Assembly (NCBI RefSeq): GCF_001654835.1
Contig: NZ_LXEP01000044.1
Location: 1-64,000 of the forward strand
Reading direction: 5' to 3'
DNA: 64,000 bases
Source of the DNA: Buttiauxella gaviniae ATCC 51604
Lineage (GTDB): Bacteria > Pseudomonadota > Gammaproteobacteria > Enterobacterales > Enterobacteriaceae
The notes beneath the pieces were generated by a model, which was given only the letters and a program-made list of their open reading frames with translations, was not told the origin of the DNA and searched no databases. A program made the position numbers and the translations under genes. Of the stretch, positions 43,681 through 54,900 are shown piece after piece. The stretch's first letter is position 1, and the number at the start of each line of letters is the position of its first letter.

Positions 43681-45198
43681 TCAGAACCCTTGTGCACTAG
43701 CGGAAACCAATGCCGATTCTTCGGCGTGTTCGCGGGGAATATCAGCGGTAATTTTCCCACCTGACATCACCAGAATGCGGTCGGAAACCGCCATGATCTC
43801 TTTGAGATCGGAGGTGGAAAACACCACCGCAATCCCTTGTTCGGAAAGCTGAACCATCATGCGGAACACGTCGGCTTTCGCACCCACGTCTATTCCCCGT
43901 GTCGGTTCATCGAGCAGCAGCAGTTTCGGGTTGGTCAGCAGTGAACGGCCAATCACCACTTTTTGCTGGTTCCCGCCGCTAAGCGCCTGAATTTCCACAT
44001 CCGGCGATGAAACCTTGATGGAGAGGTTGCCAATAGTGCTGACCACCACCGCTGTTTCATCGGCTTGCGAAATCGCAAAACCACGCTGCAAACGCCGCCA
44101 TAAACTGGCAATCGTCAGGTTGCTGGCGACCGAGGATATCGGGAAAATCCCGGTACGTTTACGGTCTTCCGGCACCAGGCTCATGCCCATGCGAATGCGC
44201 TCGGCGGTGGCAAGGCGCGGCGGCACGGGTTTGCTGTCGAGCCATAATTTGCCCAGATAATTGCGTTGTGTGCCCAGTAAGCACTCAAACAATTCGGTGC
44301 GACCGGCCCCCATCAGCCCATAAATACCGACGATTTCGCCCGCACGGACCTGGAAGCTGACATCGTTAACCACCGTGTTTCCTGCGGAATTGACGCAGGT
44401 GATGTGTTCCGCTTCCAGAATAGCCGCGCCAAAATCACGCCCGGGTTTCAGGAAGCTGGACACCGGCTCGCTGCCCAACATTTCGCGCACAATCCACGGC
44501 ACGTCGATATCACTGACCTGCGCTTCGGCCTGGAATTTGCCATCGCGCAGAATGGTTATCACATCGCCAATCGCCATTAACTCTTCCAGACGGTGGGAGA
44601 TATAAATAATGGTGACGCCCTGGCGGGTGAGTTCGCGAATCACCCGGAACAGAATTTCCACTTCGGTTTTACTTAATGCCGAAGTCGGTTCATCAAGAAT
44701 TAAAATGTCGGCGTCTTCTGCCAGCGCTTTGGCGATTTCCACCAGCTGCTGTTGGCCAACTTTCAGGTTTGCCACAATCTCTTTCGGGGAAATAGGCTGA
44801 TCCAGGCGTTTGAGCAATTCCGCGCTGCGTGCCTGTTGCGTCGCCTCATCAATCGGCGACAAACCGTGTTGCAGTTCGCGCCCGAGGAAAATGTTTTCGG
44901 CAACGGTCAGGTTTTCGAACAGGTTCAGCTCCTGGTGAACCATGCCGATGCCATGCGCGGCGGCCTGGCGGGTGCTATTAAATTGCACCACTTCACCGTT
45001 CAGGCGAATCTCACCCAGACTTGGTTGCTGAACGCCCGCCAGAATCTTCATTAGCGTCGATTTACCCGCACCGTTTTCACCGATGATGACATTCACTTTG
45101 CCGCGCCAGACGTTGTAATCGATGTTGTCCAGCGCCACGGTGCCTGGGAACAGCATCGAAATACCACGGGTGCGCAGAATGACTGGATCTTGCGACAT
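43681..45198 (-). CDS. Ribose-type ABC transporter ATPase, duplicated (RbsA/XylG family)
   Basis: A 505-residue protein with two ATPase halves. The first has an intact Walker A (GENGAGKSTLMK) and Walker B LILDEPTSALS. The second half has the usual degenerate Walker A (GLMGAGRTELFE), the signature LSGGNQQKV and Walker B LLLDEPTRGID. It energises the RbsC-like permease. The ATG overlaps the last base of the lipoprotein stop region. Confidence 0.93.
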   Translation of the reverse strand: MSQDPVILRTRGISMLFPGTVALDNIDYNVWRGKVNVIIGENGAGKSTLMKILAGVQQPSLGEIRLNGEVVQFNSTRQAAAHGIGMVHQELNLFENLTVAENIFLGRELQHGLSPIDEATQQARSAELLKRLDQPISPKEIVANLKVGQQQLVEIAKALAEDADILILDEPTSALSKTEVEILFRVIRELTRQGVTIIYISHRLEELMAIGDVITILRDGKFQAEAQVSDIDVPWIVREMLGSEPVSSFLKPGRDFGAAILEAEHITCVNSAGNTVVNDVSFQVRAGEIVGIYGLMGAGRTELFECLLGTQRNYLGKLWLDSKPVPPRLATAERIRMGMSLVPEDRKRTGIFPISSVASNLTIASLWRRLQRGFAISQADETAVVVSTIGNLSIKVSSPDVEIQALSGGNQQKVVIGRSLLTNPKLLLLDEPTRGIDVGAKADVFRMMVQLSEQGIAVVFSTSDLKEIMAVSDRILVMSGGKITADIPREHAEESALVSASAQGF

Positions 45199-45800
45199 TA
45201 TGGTTGCCCCCGTTCCAGTGAAATAGCTGCTGCGTCACTCAGTGTGCCGTTGCGCAGGGTGACGGCCATCACCACGGTGACGGGCTGTTGCTGCCAGCTT
45301 TCATCAACTTTTGGCAGGTGTTTTGCGGCTTCACGGTTATAGGCTTTTGAAAGCTGCGCGAACTGCACCTGGTTGGTGAAAACTTCGAATTTGTAGCCAG
45401 TCGCATCACGGATTGCGTTACCACGAATCATCGGCCCGACCTGCACTTGCAGTGGCTGATCATTAACGGTGACGGTCAATGTGCGTTCACGTTCGTTATC
45501 CAGAGAAACGCTGTCGACTTTGCCCTGAACTTTCACGAATACGCTTTCGTTATTGGCGCTGGCGGCACGGGTTTTCAGCGTGCTGCTATCCAGCGCATGG
45601 CTCTGCGCGGGCGTCATCACTTTGCTGTTCCAGGTTTGTTGCGCTATCTGCGTGGGTGTCTGGTTTGCGAAACTCGCTTTCGCATTCGGATCGGGAGGAA
45701 TAATCGGTTGCCCGTTTTCATCCAGATCCACCACCCGGCAGGCAGTGAGCAACAGGGCACTGCAACATAACAGGCCAATACCCCATTGTTTGAGCGACAT
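45198..45800 (-). CDS. DUF2291 lipoprotein
   Basis: A 200-residue precursor with a lipoprotein signal (MSLKQWGIGLLCCSALLLTA, then Cys; lipobox L-T-A-C). The mature part is DUF2291, known from sugar ABC loci, usually between the binding protein and the ATPase as here. Function unknown; an accessory role in import is inferred. It starts 13 bases after the binding-protein stop. Confidence 0.85.
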   Translation of the reverse strand: MSLKQWGIGLLCCSALLLTACRVVDLDENGQPIIPPDPNAKASFANQTPTQIAQQTWNSKVMTPAQSHALDSSTLKTRAASANNESVFVKVQGKVDSVSLDNERERTLTVTVNDQPLQVQVGPMIRGNAIRDATGYKFEVFTNQVQFAQLSKAYNREAAKHLPKVDESWQQQPVTVVMAVTLRNGTLSDAAAISLERGQP

Positions 45801-45813
45801 ACAGCCTCCCGGA

Positions 45814-46791
<978 letters not shown>

Positions 46792-46966
46792 TTATTATTC
46801 AATGTAACGATATGCCGCGATTATGGTTCTGTCCATGCGGAATTGAGCAAAATGATAAAAAGGCGAATGTGATCACAAATCGTACGAATTAACGGCAAAA
46901 GGAATGCTGTCTTGTTATTTATGCAGGCTTGAATAAAAATATCAGGTAGAGAATCAGGAGGCGCTT

Positions 46967-47911
46967 ATGTCAAAGCAGGACGAACAACGTTTGTTGGTCA
47001 AGATCGCGACGCTCTACTTTGTAGAAGGGATGAAGCAGTCGGAGATTGCCGGGCTATTGCACCTGTCGCAGTCATTTGTCTCACGCGCTATCACACGTTG
47101 CCAAAAAGAAGGCGTGGTAAAAATCAGTGTTATCCAGCCCGCCAATATTTTTCTCTCGCTCGAACAGGCGCTGGAGAAAAAATACGGTATTCGCCAGGCG
47201 ATTGTGGTGGATGTCGATGAGTCAGCGCCCGCCTCGCAAATCAAACATGCGATAGGCAGCGCGGCGGCGCATTATGTGGAAACGCGTTTACGGCCAAACG
47301 ATCTGGTGGGGATTTCCTCCTGGAGTTCCACCATTCGTGCAATGGTCGATGAGCTGCACCCGCAGAGCATTAAAGCGCGCGGCGTGATTCAACTGCTCGG
47401 TGGCGTGGGGCCGAACGGTAACGTGCAAGCAACCATTCTGACGCAAAACCTGGCGGCGCAACTGGATTGCCCGGCCTGGCTGCTGCCATCGCAAAGTATT
47501 GAGCATTCCGTTGAAGAGCGAGCAAAACTGGTCGCCAGCGACGATGTCGCCGAAGTGGTGAATAAATTCGCCGAAGTGGACGTGGCTATTCTCGGTATCG
47601 GTGAGCTTGAGCCGTCCCAGTTGCTGAAAAATTCGGGCAACTATTATGGTGAAGCGATGCTGAAAACGCTGGCTGAACGCGGTGCGGTAGGGGATATCTG
47701 CCTGCATTATTTCAATGCGCAGGGCGAGCCGGTTTTGAGCAAAGAAGAAGATCCGGTTATCGGTATGGAACTGAGCCAGGTTCGGGACTGCCCGCATGTG
47801 GTGGCACTTGCAGGCGGGAATGACAAAGCCAATGCCATTCGTGGTGCGCTACACGGCGGTTATATCGACGTGCTGATCACCGACTATCCGACTGCTCGCG
47901 AGCTGCTGTAA
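46967..47911 (+). CDS. SorC/DeoR-type transcriptional regulator of the sugar operon
   Basis: A 314-residue regulator with an N-terminal helix-turn-helix (KQSEIAGLLHLSQSFVSRAI) and a C-terminal SorC sugar-binding domain (VGISSWSSTIRAMVDEL; VAILGIGELEPS; VVALAGGNDKANAIRGAL) related to phosphosugar isomerases. AGGAGG precedes the ATG by six bases. It is divergent from the binding-protein gene, so it most likely controls the isomerase-kinase-transketolase-transporter operon in response to a phosphorylated intermediate. Confidence 0.92.
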   Translation: MSKQDEQRLLVKIATLYFVEGMKQSEIAGLLHLSQSFVSRAITRCQKEGVVKISVIQPANIFLSLEQALEKKYGIRQAIVVDVDESAPASQIKHAIGSAAAHYVETRLRPNDLVGISSWSSTIRAMVDELHPQSIKARGVIQLLGGVGPNGNVQATILTQNLAAQLDCPAWLLPSQSIEHSVEERAKLVASDDVAEVVNKFAEVDVAILGIGELEPSQLLKNSGNYYGEAMLKTLAERGAVGDICLHYFNAQGEPVLSKEEDPVIGMELSQVRDCPHVVALAGGNDKANAIRGALHGGYIDVLITDYPTARELL

Positions 47912-47921
47912 TTCCCCTTTG

Positions 47922-47964
47922 ATGACCGTTTTCCTACCCGCATGCTGAAAACGGTCATTTTCAG
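47922..47964 (+). terminator. Terminator of the SorC gene
   Basis: ATGACCGTTTTC / GAAAACGGTCAT is a perfect twelve-pair stem with a 13-base loop followed by TTTTC. It isolates aldA from the upstream gene. Confidence 0.8.
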
Positions 47965-48125
47965 TTTTCAGCCATTCCCAAAAAAACGTTCTTTTCAGCC
48001 ATTTTTATTGAGAACCATCACAGTTCATCACCATATTGCCCGGTTAGCTGTTTTATAAACCTAAAGTGTTCACATGTATTTTACATATTTGAAACAATAA
48101 AACAGCAAACACAAAGGAGCCGGTC

Positions 48126-49565
48126 ATGACAGCACCTGTACAACACCCGATGTATATTGATGGTCAATTTGTTCAGTGGCAGGGCGAGCAGTGGATTGAT
48201 GTGATTAACCCTGCAACAGAAGAACTGATTTCTCGCATTCCTGACGCAGACGCGAAACACGCTCGTGATGCCATTGATGCGGCGCATAAAGCACAGGCCG
48301 GTTGGGAAGCGCTACCCGCCATTGAGCGCGCAGGGTGGTTGCGTAAGATCTCTGCCGGTATTCGTGAGCGTGCAAAAACCATCAGCGCACTGATTGTTGC
48401 GGAAGGCGGAAAAACCCAACAGTTGGCTGAAGTGGAAGTGGCCTTCACCGCAGATTATCTCGATTATATGTCTGAGTGGGCGCGTCGTTACGAAGGTGAA
48501 ATTCTGCAAAGTGACCGCCCGGGTGAAAACATTCTGGTGTTCAAACGTGCGCTTGGCGTGACTACCGGGATTTTGCCGTGGAACTTCCCGTTCTTCCTGA
48601 TTGCCCGCAAACTCGCGCCAGCGCTGATTACCGGCAACACTATCGTTATCAAACCCAGCGAATTTACGCCAAATAACGCCATCGCTTTTGCCGAGATTGT
48701 CCATGATATCGGGCTGCCAAAAGGGGTGTTTAACCTGGTGTTGGGGCGCGGTGAAACGGTAGGGCAAGAACTGGCGGGTAACCCGAAAGTCGCGATGGTT
48801 AGCATGACCGGGAGCGTTGGCGCGGGTGAAAAAATCATGGCGGCGGCGTCTAAAAACATCACCAAAGTGTGCCTTGAGCTTGGCGGCAAAGCGCCTGCCA
48901 TTGTGATGGACGATGCTGACCTTGATATCGCCGTGAAAGCGATTGTCGATTCACGCATGATCAACACCGGCCAGGTGTGCAACTGTGCGGAACGCGTGTA
49001 TGTGCAAAAAGGTATTTACGACGAATTTATTACCCGCCTGAGCGAAGCGTTCAAACAGGTGAGTTTTGGTGATACCGGCGAGCGTAACGATGTGTCGATG
49101 GGGCCGTTGATTAACGCCGCCGCACTTGAGCGTGTCGAGCAGAAAGTGGCGCGAGCTGTTAGCGAAGGCGCACGCGTGGTGCTGGGTGGTAAAGCGCCAG
49201 AAGGGAAAGGGTATTTCTACCCGCCAACGCTGCTGGTGGATGTGCGCCAGGATATGGCCATCATGCATGACGAAACTTTCGGCCCGGTGCTGCCCGTCAC
49301 CACCTTTGAAACGCTGGAGCAGGCGCTTGAAATGGCAAATGACAGCGATTATGGCCTGACATCTTCGGTTTATACACGTGATTTAAATGTCGCGATGAAG
49401 GCGATTAAAGGGCTGAAATTCGGCGAAACCTACATTAACCGTGAAAACTTTGAAGCGATGCAGGGCTTCCATGCGGGCTGGCGCAAGTCCGGAATCGGTG
49501 GTGCCGATGGCCGCCACGGTTTGAACGAGTATCTGCAAACCCAGGTGGTTTATTTGCAGGTGTAA
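48126..49565 (+). CDS. aldA: Aldehyde dehydrogenase A (lactaldehyde/glycolaldehyde dehydrogenase)
   Basis: A 479-residue NAD-dependent aldehyde dehydrogenase, the same length as E. coli AldA and similar throughout by inspection (PVQHPMYIDGQFVQWQGEQW at the start, FEAMQGFHAGWRKSGIGGAD at the end). The general base Glu is in LELGGKAPA, and the catalytic Cys in INTGQVCNCAERV. It oxidises lactaldehyde (fucose and rhamnose catabolism) and glycolaldehyde. AAAGGAG precedes the ATG. The neighbouring sugar operon could yield such an aldehyde, but aldA has its own transcription unit. Confidence 0.95.
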   Translation: MTAPVQHPMYIDGQFVQWQGEQWIDVINPATEELISRIPDADAKHARDAIDAAHKAQAGWEALPAIERAGWLRKISAGIRERAKTISALIVAEGGKTQQLAEVEVAFTADYLDYMSEWARRYEGEILQSDRPGENILVFKRALGVTTGILPWNFPFFLIARKLAPALITGNTIVIKPSEFTPNNAIAFAEIVHDIGLPKGVFNLVLGRGETVGQELAGNPKVAMVSMTGSVGAGEKIMAAASKNITKVCLELGGKAPAIVMDDADLDIAVKAIVDSRMINTGQVCNCAERVYVQKGIYDEFITRLSEAFKQVSFGDTGERNDVSMGPLINAAALERVEQKVARAVSEGARVVLGGKAPEGKGYFYPPTLLVDVRQDMAIMHDETFGPVLPVTTFETLEQALEMANDSDYGLTSSVYTRDLNVAMKAIKGLKFGETYINRENFEAMQGFHAGWRKSGIGGADGRHGLNEYLQTQVVYLQV

Positions 49566-49588
49566 TGATTTACTTTCTCATTTATAAA

Positions 49589-49603
49589 TGATAATAATTA
49601 TCA
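49589..49603 (+). promoter_or_regulatory. Fur box upstream of yncE
   Basis: TGATAAT-A-ATTATCA is an exact 7-1-7 Fur site 70 bases before the yncE start. E. coli yncE is known to be Fur-repressed. Confidence 0.85.
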
Positions 49604-49672
49604 ATGGTATTTTCACCCTTTGCTAACGTCCTGTTAGCAAAGGGTTTGTCCGTGCTATTGATAAGGATATTT

Positions 49673-50734
49673 ATGTCTGCTTTACCACAAACCCGCCTGC
49701 GTGCATTGCCTGCTTTAATGCTCTCCAGCCTGCTGTTTTCCAGTTCACTGTTTGCCGATACCTCATTCACGGTTGAAAGAAAACCCGTTGGCAAAGGTGC
49801 GTATGAAATGGCCTATAGCGCAGACCAATCCGCGCTGTACGTTGCCACTTCCCAAAGCCGCAAACTGGATAAAGGCGGGGTGGTTTATCGCCTTGACCCG
49901 GCAACGCTCGAAGTGACTCAGGCTATTCATAACAACCTGAAACCGTTCGGTGTGGCCCTCAATAAAACAACAGGCACGCTGTTCCTCGGAAACACCACCA
50001 GTAGTGCGGTGACGGCGATTAACAGCAAAACCGGTGATGTGATTAAAACGCTTGTGGTGGATGAAACCAAACGTACCGAAACCGTGCGCCCGCTGATGCC
50101 GCGCCAGCTAGTGGTTAACGAGGCCACCAACACGCTGTATATGGGCGGGTTGGGTGAGTCCAGCGTGCTGTGGGTGATTGATGGAGCAACGCTTGAATTG
50201 CGCGATACCATTAAAGATCTCGGCAAAATGGCGGCGGGGCTGGCGATTGATGCGCAAGCATCACGCATTTACATGACTAACGCCGACAACGAATTTATCG
50301 TTATCGACAGCAAAACCAATAAGGTTATCTCGCGCACCAAACTGGACACCGAAGGCGAGCATTTCTATCTGAATATTGCGCTGGATACCGCTAATAACCG
50401 CGCGTTTGTCAGCGATTCCAAGACACCGCAGCTACTGGTTGTGGATACCAAAACCAGCAAAGTGCTGAACAAAGTGGATGTGCCGCTGGGTCTGGACGTG
50501 TTGTTTAACCCGACGCGCAACGAAGTCTACGTGACGCATCGTAAAGCCGGTAAAGTCAGCGTGATTGATGCGAGGAGCTACAAAGTGCTGGAGACTATCG
50601 ACACACCTGCATTGCCAAATAGCCTTGCGTTGTCTACTGATGGGCAGCAGCTGTTTGTCAGCGTGAAACAACCGGGCAGTCGCGAAAAAGAGCCGACCAG
50701 CCCGGATGATATCGTGCGTATAAGCTTCAAGTAA
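49673..50734 (+). CDS. yncE: YncE-family periplasmic beta-propeller protein
   Basis: From ATG 49673 (AAGGA upstream) 353 residues, the length of E. coli YncE. A signal peptide (SLLFSSSLFA, then DTSFTV) leads into a seven-bladed YVTN-type propeller; repeat units include LVVNEATNTLYMGGLG and LFNPTRNEVYVTHRKAGKVS. E. coli YncE is iron-repressed, secreted and binds single-stranded DNA in vitro; physiological role unclear. A 23-codon upstream extension overlaps the Fur box and is not used. In E. coli yncE lies beside the yncD receptor gene; here it follows aldA alone. Confidence 0.9.
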   Translation: MSALPQTRLRALPALMLSSLLFSSSLFADTSFTVERKPVGKGAYEMAYSADQSALYVATSQSRKLDKGGVVYRLDPATLEVTQAIHNNLKPFGVALNKTTGTLFLGNTTSSAVTAINSKTGDVIKTLVVDETKRTETVRPLMPRQLVVNEATNTLYMGGLGESSVLWVIDGATLELRDTIKDLGKMAAGLAIDAQASRIYMTNADNEFIVIDSKTNKVISRTKLDTEGEHFYLNIALDTANNRAFVSDSKTPQLLVVDTKTSKVLNKVDVPLGLDVLFNPTRNEVYVTHRKAGKVSVIDARSYKVLETIDTPALPNSLALSTDGQQLFVSVKQPGSREKEPTSPDDIVRISFK

Positions 50735-50748
50735 TTCCCGTCTTACCT

Positions 50749-50798
50749 CGAGTTGCAGCCGTGTTGGCTATGTTCCCTTGTCGCCTGGCTGCAACTCG
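50749..50798. repeat. Long inverted repeat between yncE and the esterase
   Basis: CGAGTTGCAGCC and GGCTGCAACTCG, twelve perfect pairs, enclose 26 bases. It sits between two convergent stops. There is no T-run, so it resembles a REP-type element more than a classical terminator, but it may stop both transcripts. Confidence 0.6.
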
Positions 50799-50800
50799 AA

Positions 50801-51742
50801 TTATTCAGAAGCGGGCAACGCCTTAATCCAGTTCATCAATAATTCCGGCCAGCTGGCAGCAGGTAAACCGACCGTACCGCGGATCCCAAACCCATGTTTA
50901 CCTTCCTGGAAAAGATGCATTTCCACCGGAACGTGCTGGGCGCGTAAGGCCGAGAACATTACCAGGCTGTTATCAACCGGCACGGAAGGGTCATCCACCG
51001 CATGAACGATAAACGTTGGTGGCGTCTGGGCCGTCACATTTTGCTCCGGTGAATATTTCTTTATTTGCTCAGGTGTGGGTTTCTCACCAATCAGGGCTTT
51101 GCGCGATCCCGGATGAGCGATGCTTTCCTGCATGGTGATCACCGGATACATCAGCGCCATAAAGTCAGGGCGCGCACTGAGTTTGTCTGTTTCATCCGTT
51201 GCCGGGTAAACGGACTCGTTGTAGCGCGTCCCCAAGCTTGCGGCGACATGCCCGCCTGCCGAAAACCCCAGCACGCCAATGCGGTGAGGATCGATTTTCC
51301 ACTTTTCAGCATCGGCACGCAGGGTGCGAATGGCCCGCTGAGCATCGACCAGCGGCGAATCTGAGCCTTCCGCATGTCCATCAGCCGGCATACGGTAAGT
51401 CATCACAAACAGGGTGTAGCCCTGGGCATTGAAAATGGGGACCAGATCACTGCCTTCTTTGTCCAGAACCACGCGTTGGTAGGAACCGCCAGGCGTGACT
51501 AATAACGCCACACCATTGGGTTTTTTAGGCAAATAAGCGGTGATGGTTGGGGAACGAATACCTGTTACCGCGCGGTCAGCCAGCCCGCCATCCTTGCGTC
51601 TGTCGACCGTTTCTTGTTTAACCGGACTGTTTTTTGCACCCGGTGCTTCACCCTGGGGCCAGACGGGAAATTCAGGTAGTGCCTGCGCGGCACCACACAT
51701 GGACAGTAATATCGAACTAGCAAGCAGAGAGCGACCTAACAT
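50801..51742 (-). CDS. Secreted alpha/beta hydrolase (acetylxylan-esterase-like)
   Basis: The 313-residue precursor has a signal peptide (LLASSILLSMCGAAQA, then LPEFPVWPQGEAPGA). Motifs are LVTPGGSYQRVV (oxyanion loop), the nucleophile in LGFSAGGHVAASLG, Asp in FIVHAVDDPSVPV and the catalytic His in EGKHGFG. This is the family of endo-xylanase-like/BD-FAE esterases that remove acetyl or feruloyl groups from plant polysaccharides. Monocistronic; substrate not known. Confidence 0.88.
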   Translation of the reverse strand: MLGRSLLASSILLSMCGAAQALPEFPVWPQGEAPGAKNSPVKQETVDRRKDGGLADRAVTGIRSPTITAYLPKKPNGVALLVTPGGSYQRVVLDKEGSDLVPIFNAQGYTLFVMTYRMPADGHAEGSDSPLVDAQRAIRTLRADAEKWKIDPHRIGVLGFSAGGHVAASLGTRYNESVYPATDETDKLSARPDFMALMYPVITMQESIAHPGSRKALIGEKPTPEQIKKYSPEQNVTAQTPPTFIVHAVDDPSVPVDNSLVMFSALRAQHVPVEMHLFQEGKHGFGIRGTVGLPAASWPELLMNWIKALPASE

Positions 51743-51862
51743 AACCTTTCCTTTTTCGAATGATTAACTGAGATATAACATACCGTTAATATAAAAAAGG
51801 CGAGGTGGTGCTCATTTATGAATCATGATGCTGGTTAAATTGAAATATCGTTTTGAAATGAT

Positions 51863-51910
51863 TTTCGCGCTTACCTTCACTCTATTATTGAGTGGAAGAT
51901 AAGCGCGAAA
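51863..51910. terminator. Large hairpin after nifJ
   Basis: TTTCGCGCTTA / TAAGCGCGAAA has eleven perfect pairs with an inner CACTC / GAGTG stem. It starts nine bases beyond the nifJ stop and probably terminates nifJ. Confidence 0.7.
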
Positions 51911-51918
51911 CAAAGCGG

Positions 51919-54900
51919 TTACTCGCTGTCAGCCTTTTCCGCTTTACCTGCCATCTGCGCCAGGAAGTCGTAGCGTTTTTGCAAATCGACGGCAGCATCT
52001 TTCCACAACTGCTCGGCGACTTCCGGTTGTTGCGCATTGAGTCGGCGGAAACGTTGCTCTTTCATTAACGTATCAGCCAATGCATCAGACGGTGGGCGAG
52101 AGTCGAGTGCCAGCGGCAATTTACCTTCATCGGCACGACGTGGGTCGAAGCGATAAAGTGGCCAGAAGCCGGTCGCGGTCAACTGGCGCATCTGATCGTG
52201 ACTGAGTGCCAAATCATAACCATGTTCCTCACATGGGCTGTAGGCGATAATCAGTGACGGGCCGGGATAGGCTTCTGCTTCCTGAATGGCTTTCACCGTC
52301 TGGTTAAGCTGCGCGCCGAGTGAAATCTGCGCCACATAAACATGCCCGTACATCATCATGCTGACGCCGAGATCTTTACGTGCTTTACGCTTGCCGTGTT
52401 CGCCAAATTTCGTCACCGCGCCTAACGGCGTGGCTTTGGATGCCTGGCCGCCCGTGTTGGAATAACACTGCGTATCAAGCACCAGAATATTGACGTTTTC
52501 GGTCAGGCTAAGCACGTGATCTAAGCCGCCAAAGCCGATGTCATACGCCCAGCCGTCACCGCCAATCAGCCAGATAGATTTATCAACCATTGCATCGGCA
52601 TCGGTGATGAGCTGGCGCGCGTCCGGGTCGTCGATATCTGCCAGATGTTTGCGCAGTTCGATAACCTGTTCGCGGCGCACTTCTGGTGTGGCCTCAGCAT
52701 GAAGCTGTTCGTTCAGTTCAGCAGGCAGTTTGTCAGCAAACTTACCAACCAGGCGCATCACGCGGGCGCGGTGTTGATCGACGGTCAGGCGGAAACCGAG
52801 GCCAAATTCGGCGTTGTCTTCAAACAGTGAGTTTGCCCACGCCGGACCGCGTCCGTTGCCGTCGGTGGTGTATGGCGTTGACGGCAGGTTACCGCCATAA
52901 ATTGACGAGCAACCCGTGGCGTTGGCAATTAACATGCGGTCGCCATACAACTGAGTCAGCAATTTAATGTACGGCGTTTCGCCACAGCCGGAACAGGCTC
53001 CGGAGTATTCAAACAGCGGTTGAAGCAGCTGCGAAGTACGGATATCAATGCGCTCAAGGCTGGTGCGGTCCATTTCCGGCAGACTGAGGAAGAAGTCGTA
53101 ATTTTCTTTTTCTTCTTCAACGTGCTCAAGGCGCGACATCATATTGATGGCCTTGATTTCCGGGTTCTGGCGATCTTTTGCCGGGCAAACTTCGACACAC
53201 AAATTACAGCCGGTGCAATCTTCCGGTGCTACCTGCAGCACGTATTTCTGCCCGCGCATATCGCGGGATTTCACATCCAGCGACTGCAAGGCGGAAGGGG
53301 CGTTTTCCATCGCTTCAGGCTGTACGACTTTGGCGCGAATCGCCGAGTGCGGGCAGGCGGCAACGCAGTGGTTACACTGGGTACAAATGTCCGGCTTCCA
53401 GATAGGAATTTCTTCGGCGATGTTGCGTTTTTCCCACTGCGTGGTGCCCATCAGCCAGGTGCCGTCTGGTGGCAGTGCAGAAACAGGCAGCGCATCCCCA
53501 AGGCCCGCGAGCATGGCAGCGGTCACGGTTTTGACGAAATCCGGTGCTGCATCGGAAACCACCGGTGGGCGCATCGGGCTGCTTTCATTCACTTCCTGCA
53601 AGGTCACTTCAGCCAGTGATTCACGGGCTAAGGCTAATGCCTGCCAGTTGCGCTCGACCAGTTCCTGGCCTTTGCTGCTGTAACTTTTAGCAATCGCACC
53701 TTGCAGTTCCACCAGTGCGCTGTCGCCCGGCAGAATGTTGGTGAGATGGAAGAACGCCATCTGCATAACGGTGTTGATACGCGCGCCAAGCTGGCATTCA
53801 CGGGCGATTTTCGCCGCGTTCACTACAAAGAAACGGGCTTTTCGCTGGTTCAGAACCGCCTGAACTTCTTGCGGCAGGCGGTGCCACACTTCATCTGCGC
53901 CATAAGGTGTGTTCAGCAAGAAGATACCGCCCGGTTTCAGGCGTTCGGTCATTTGATATTTGTCGATAAACTGCAACTGGTGGCAGCCGACAAAATCAGC
54001 TTTATCAATCAGGTAGGTCGAGTTAATCGGCTGCTCGCTGACGCGCAGGTGGGAAACCGTTAGGCCGCCTGCCTTTTTCGAGTCATAGACGAAATAACCC
54101 TGGGTGAAGAACGGCGTCGAGTTACCGATGATTTTGATGTTGTTTTTGGTGGCAGACACGCTGCCGTCGCTGCCAAGACCGTAGAACAGCGCTTCGAGTT
54201 TTGCGCGGTTTGGCAGGGTGTTTTCTGGCAATGGCAGGGATAAATTAGTGACGTCGTCGTAAATACCGACCGTAAAGCGTGGGCGCGGTTTGGCTTGGTT
54301 CAGTTCGTTAAACACCGCCAGCACGCAGTCCGGGCCAAACTCTTTGGAAGAGAGGCCATAACGCCCGCCAATCACGCGCGGCAGCGTTTCGCGCTCGCCA
54401 CGGTTGAAGGCTTCGGCAAGAGAGGTCATCACGTCGAGATACAGCGGCTCTGCCAGCGCACCGGGTTCTTTGGTGCGGTCGAGCACAGCAATCTGGCGTG
54501 CGCTTTCTGGCAACACTTCTAATAAATGGTCGGCAGAGAAAGGGCGGAACAGGCGAACTTTCAGCACGCCGACTTTTTCGCCGCGCGTCAGTAATTCGTC
54601 GACGACTTCTTCACAGGTGCCGATGGCAGAACCCATCAGGATAATCACGCGTTCGGCTTGCGGGTGGCCGTAATATTCAAACGGGCGATACTGGCGCCCC
54701 GTTGTTGCCGCAAAGCTGTTCATTGCCAGCTCAACGTGTTCATACACCGCGTCGTACCACAGGTTACTGGCTTCGCGGGATTGGAAATAAGTATCCGGAT
54801 TAGCGGAGGTACCACGAATCACCGGATGCTCTGGGTTCAATGCCCGAGCGCGGTGTTCATCAATCTCTTTTTGCGGCAGCAATTCCAGAATGGTGCTGTC

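Noticed and set aside
46867-46880. TGTGATCACA as a CRP site
   Set aside because: The two half-sites abut without the six-base spacer required for CRP.
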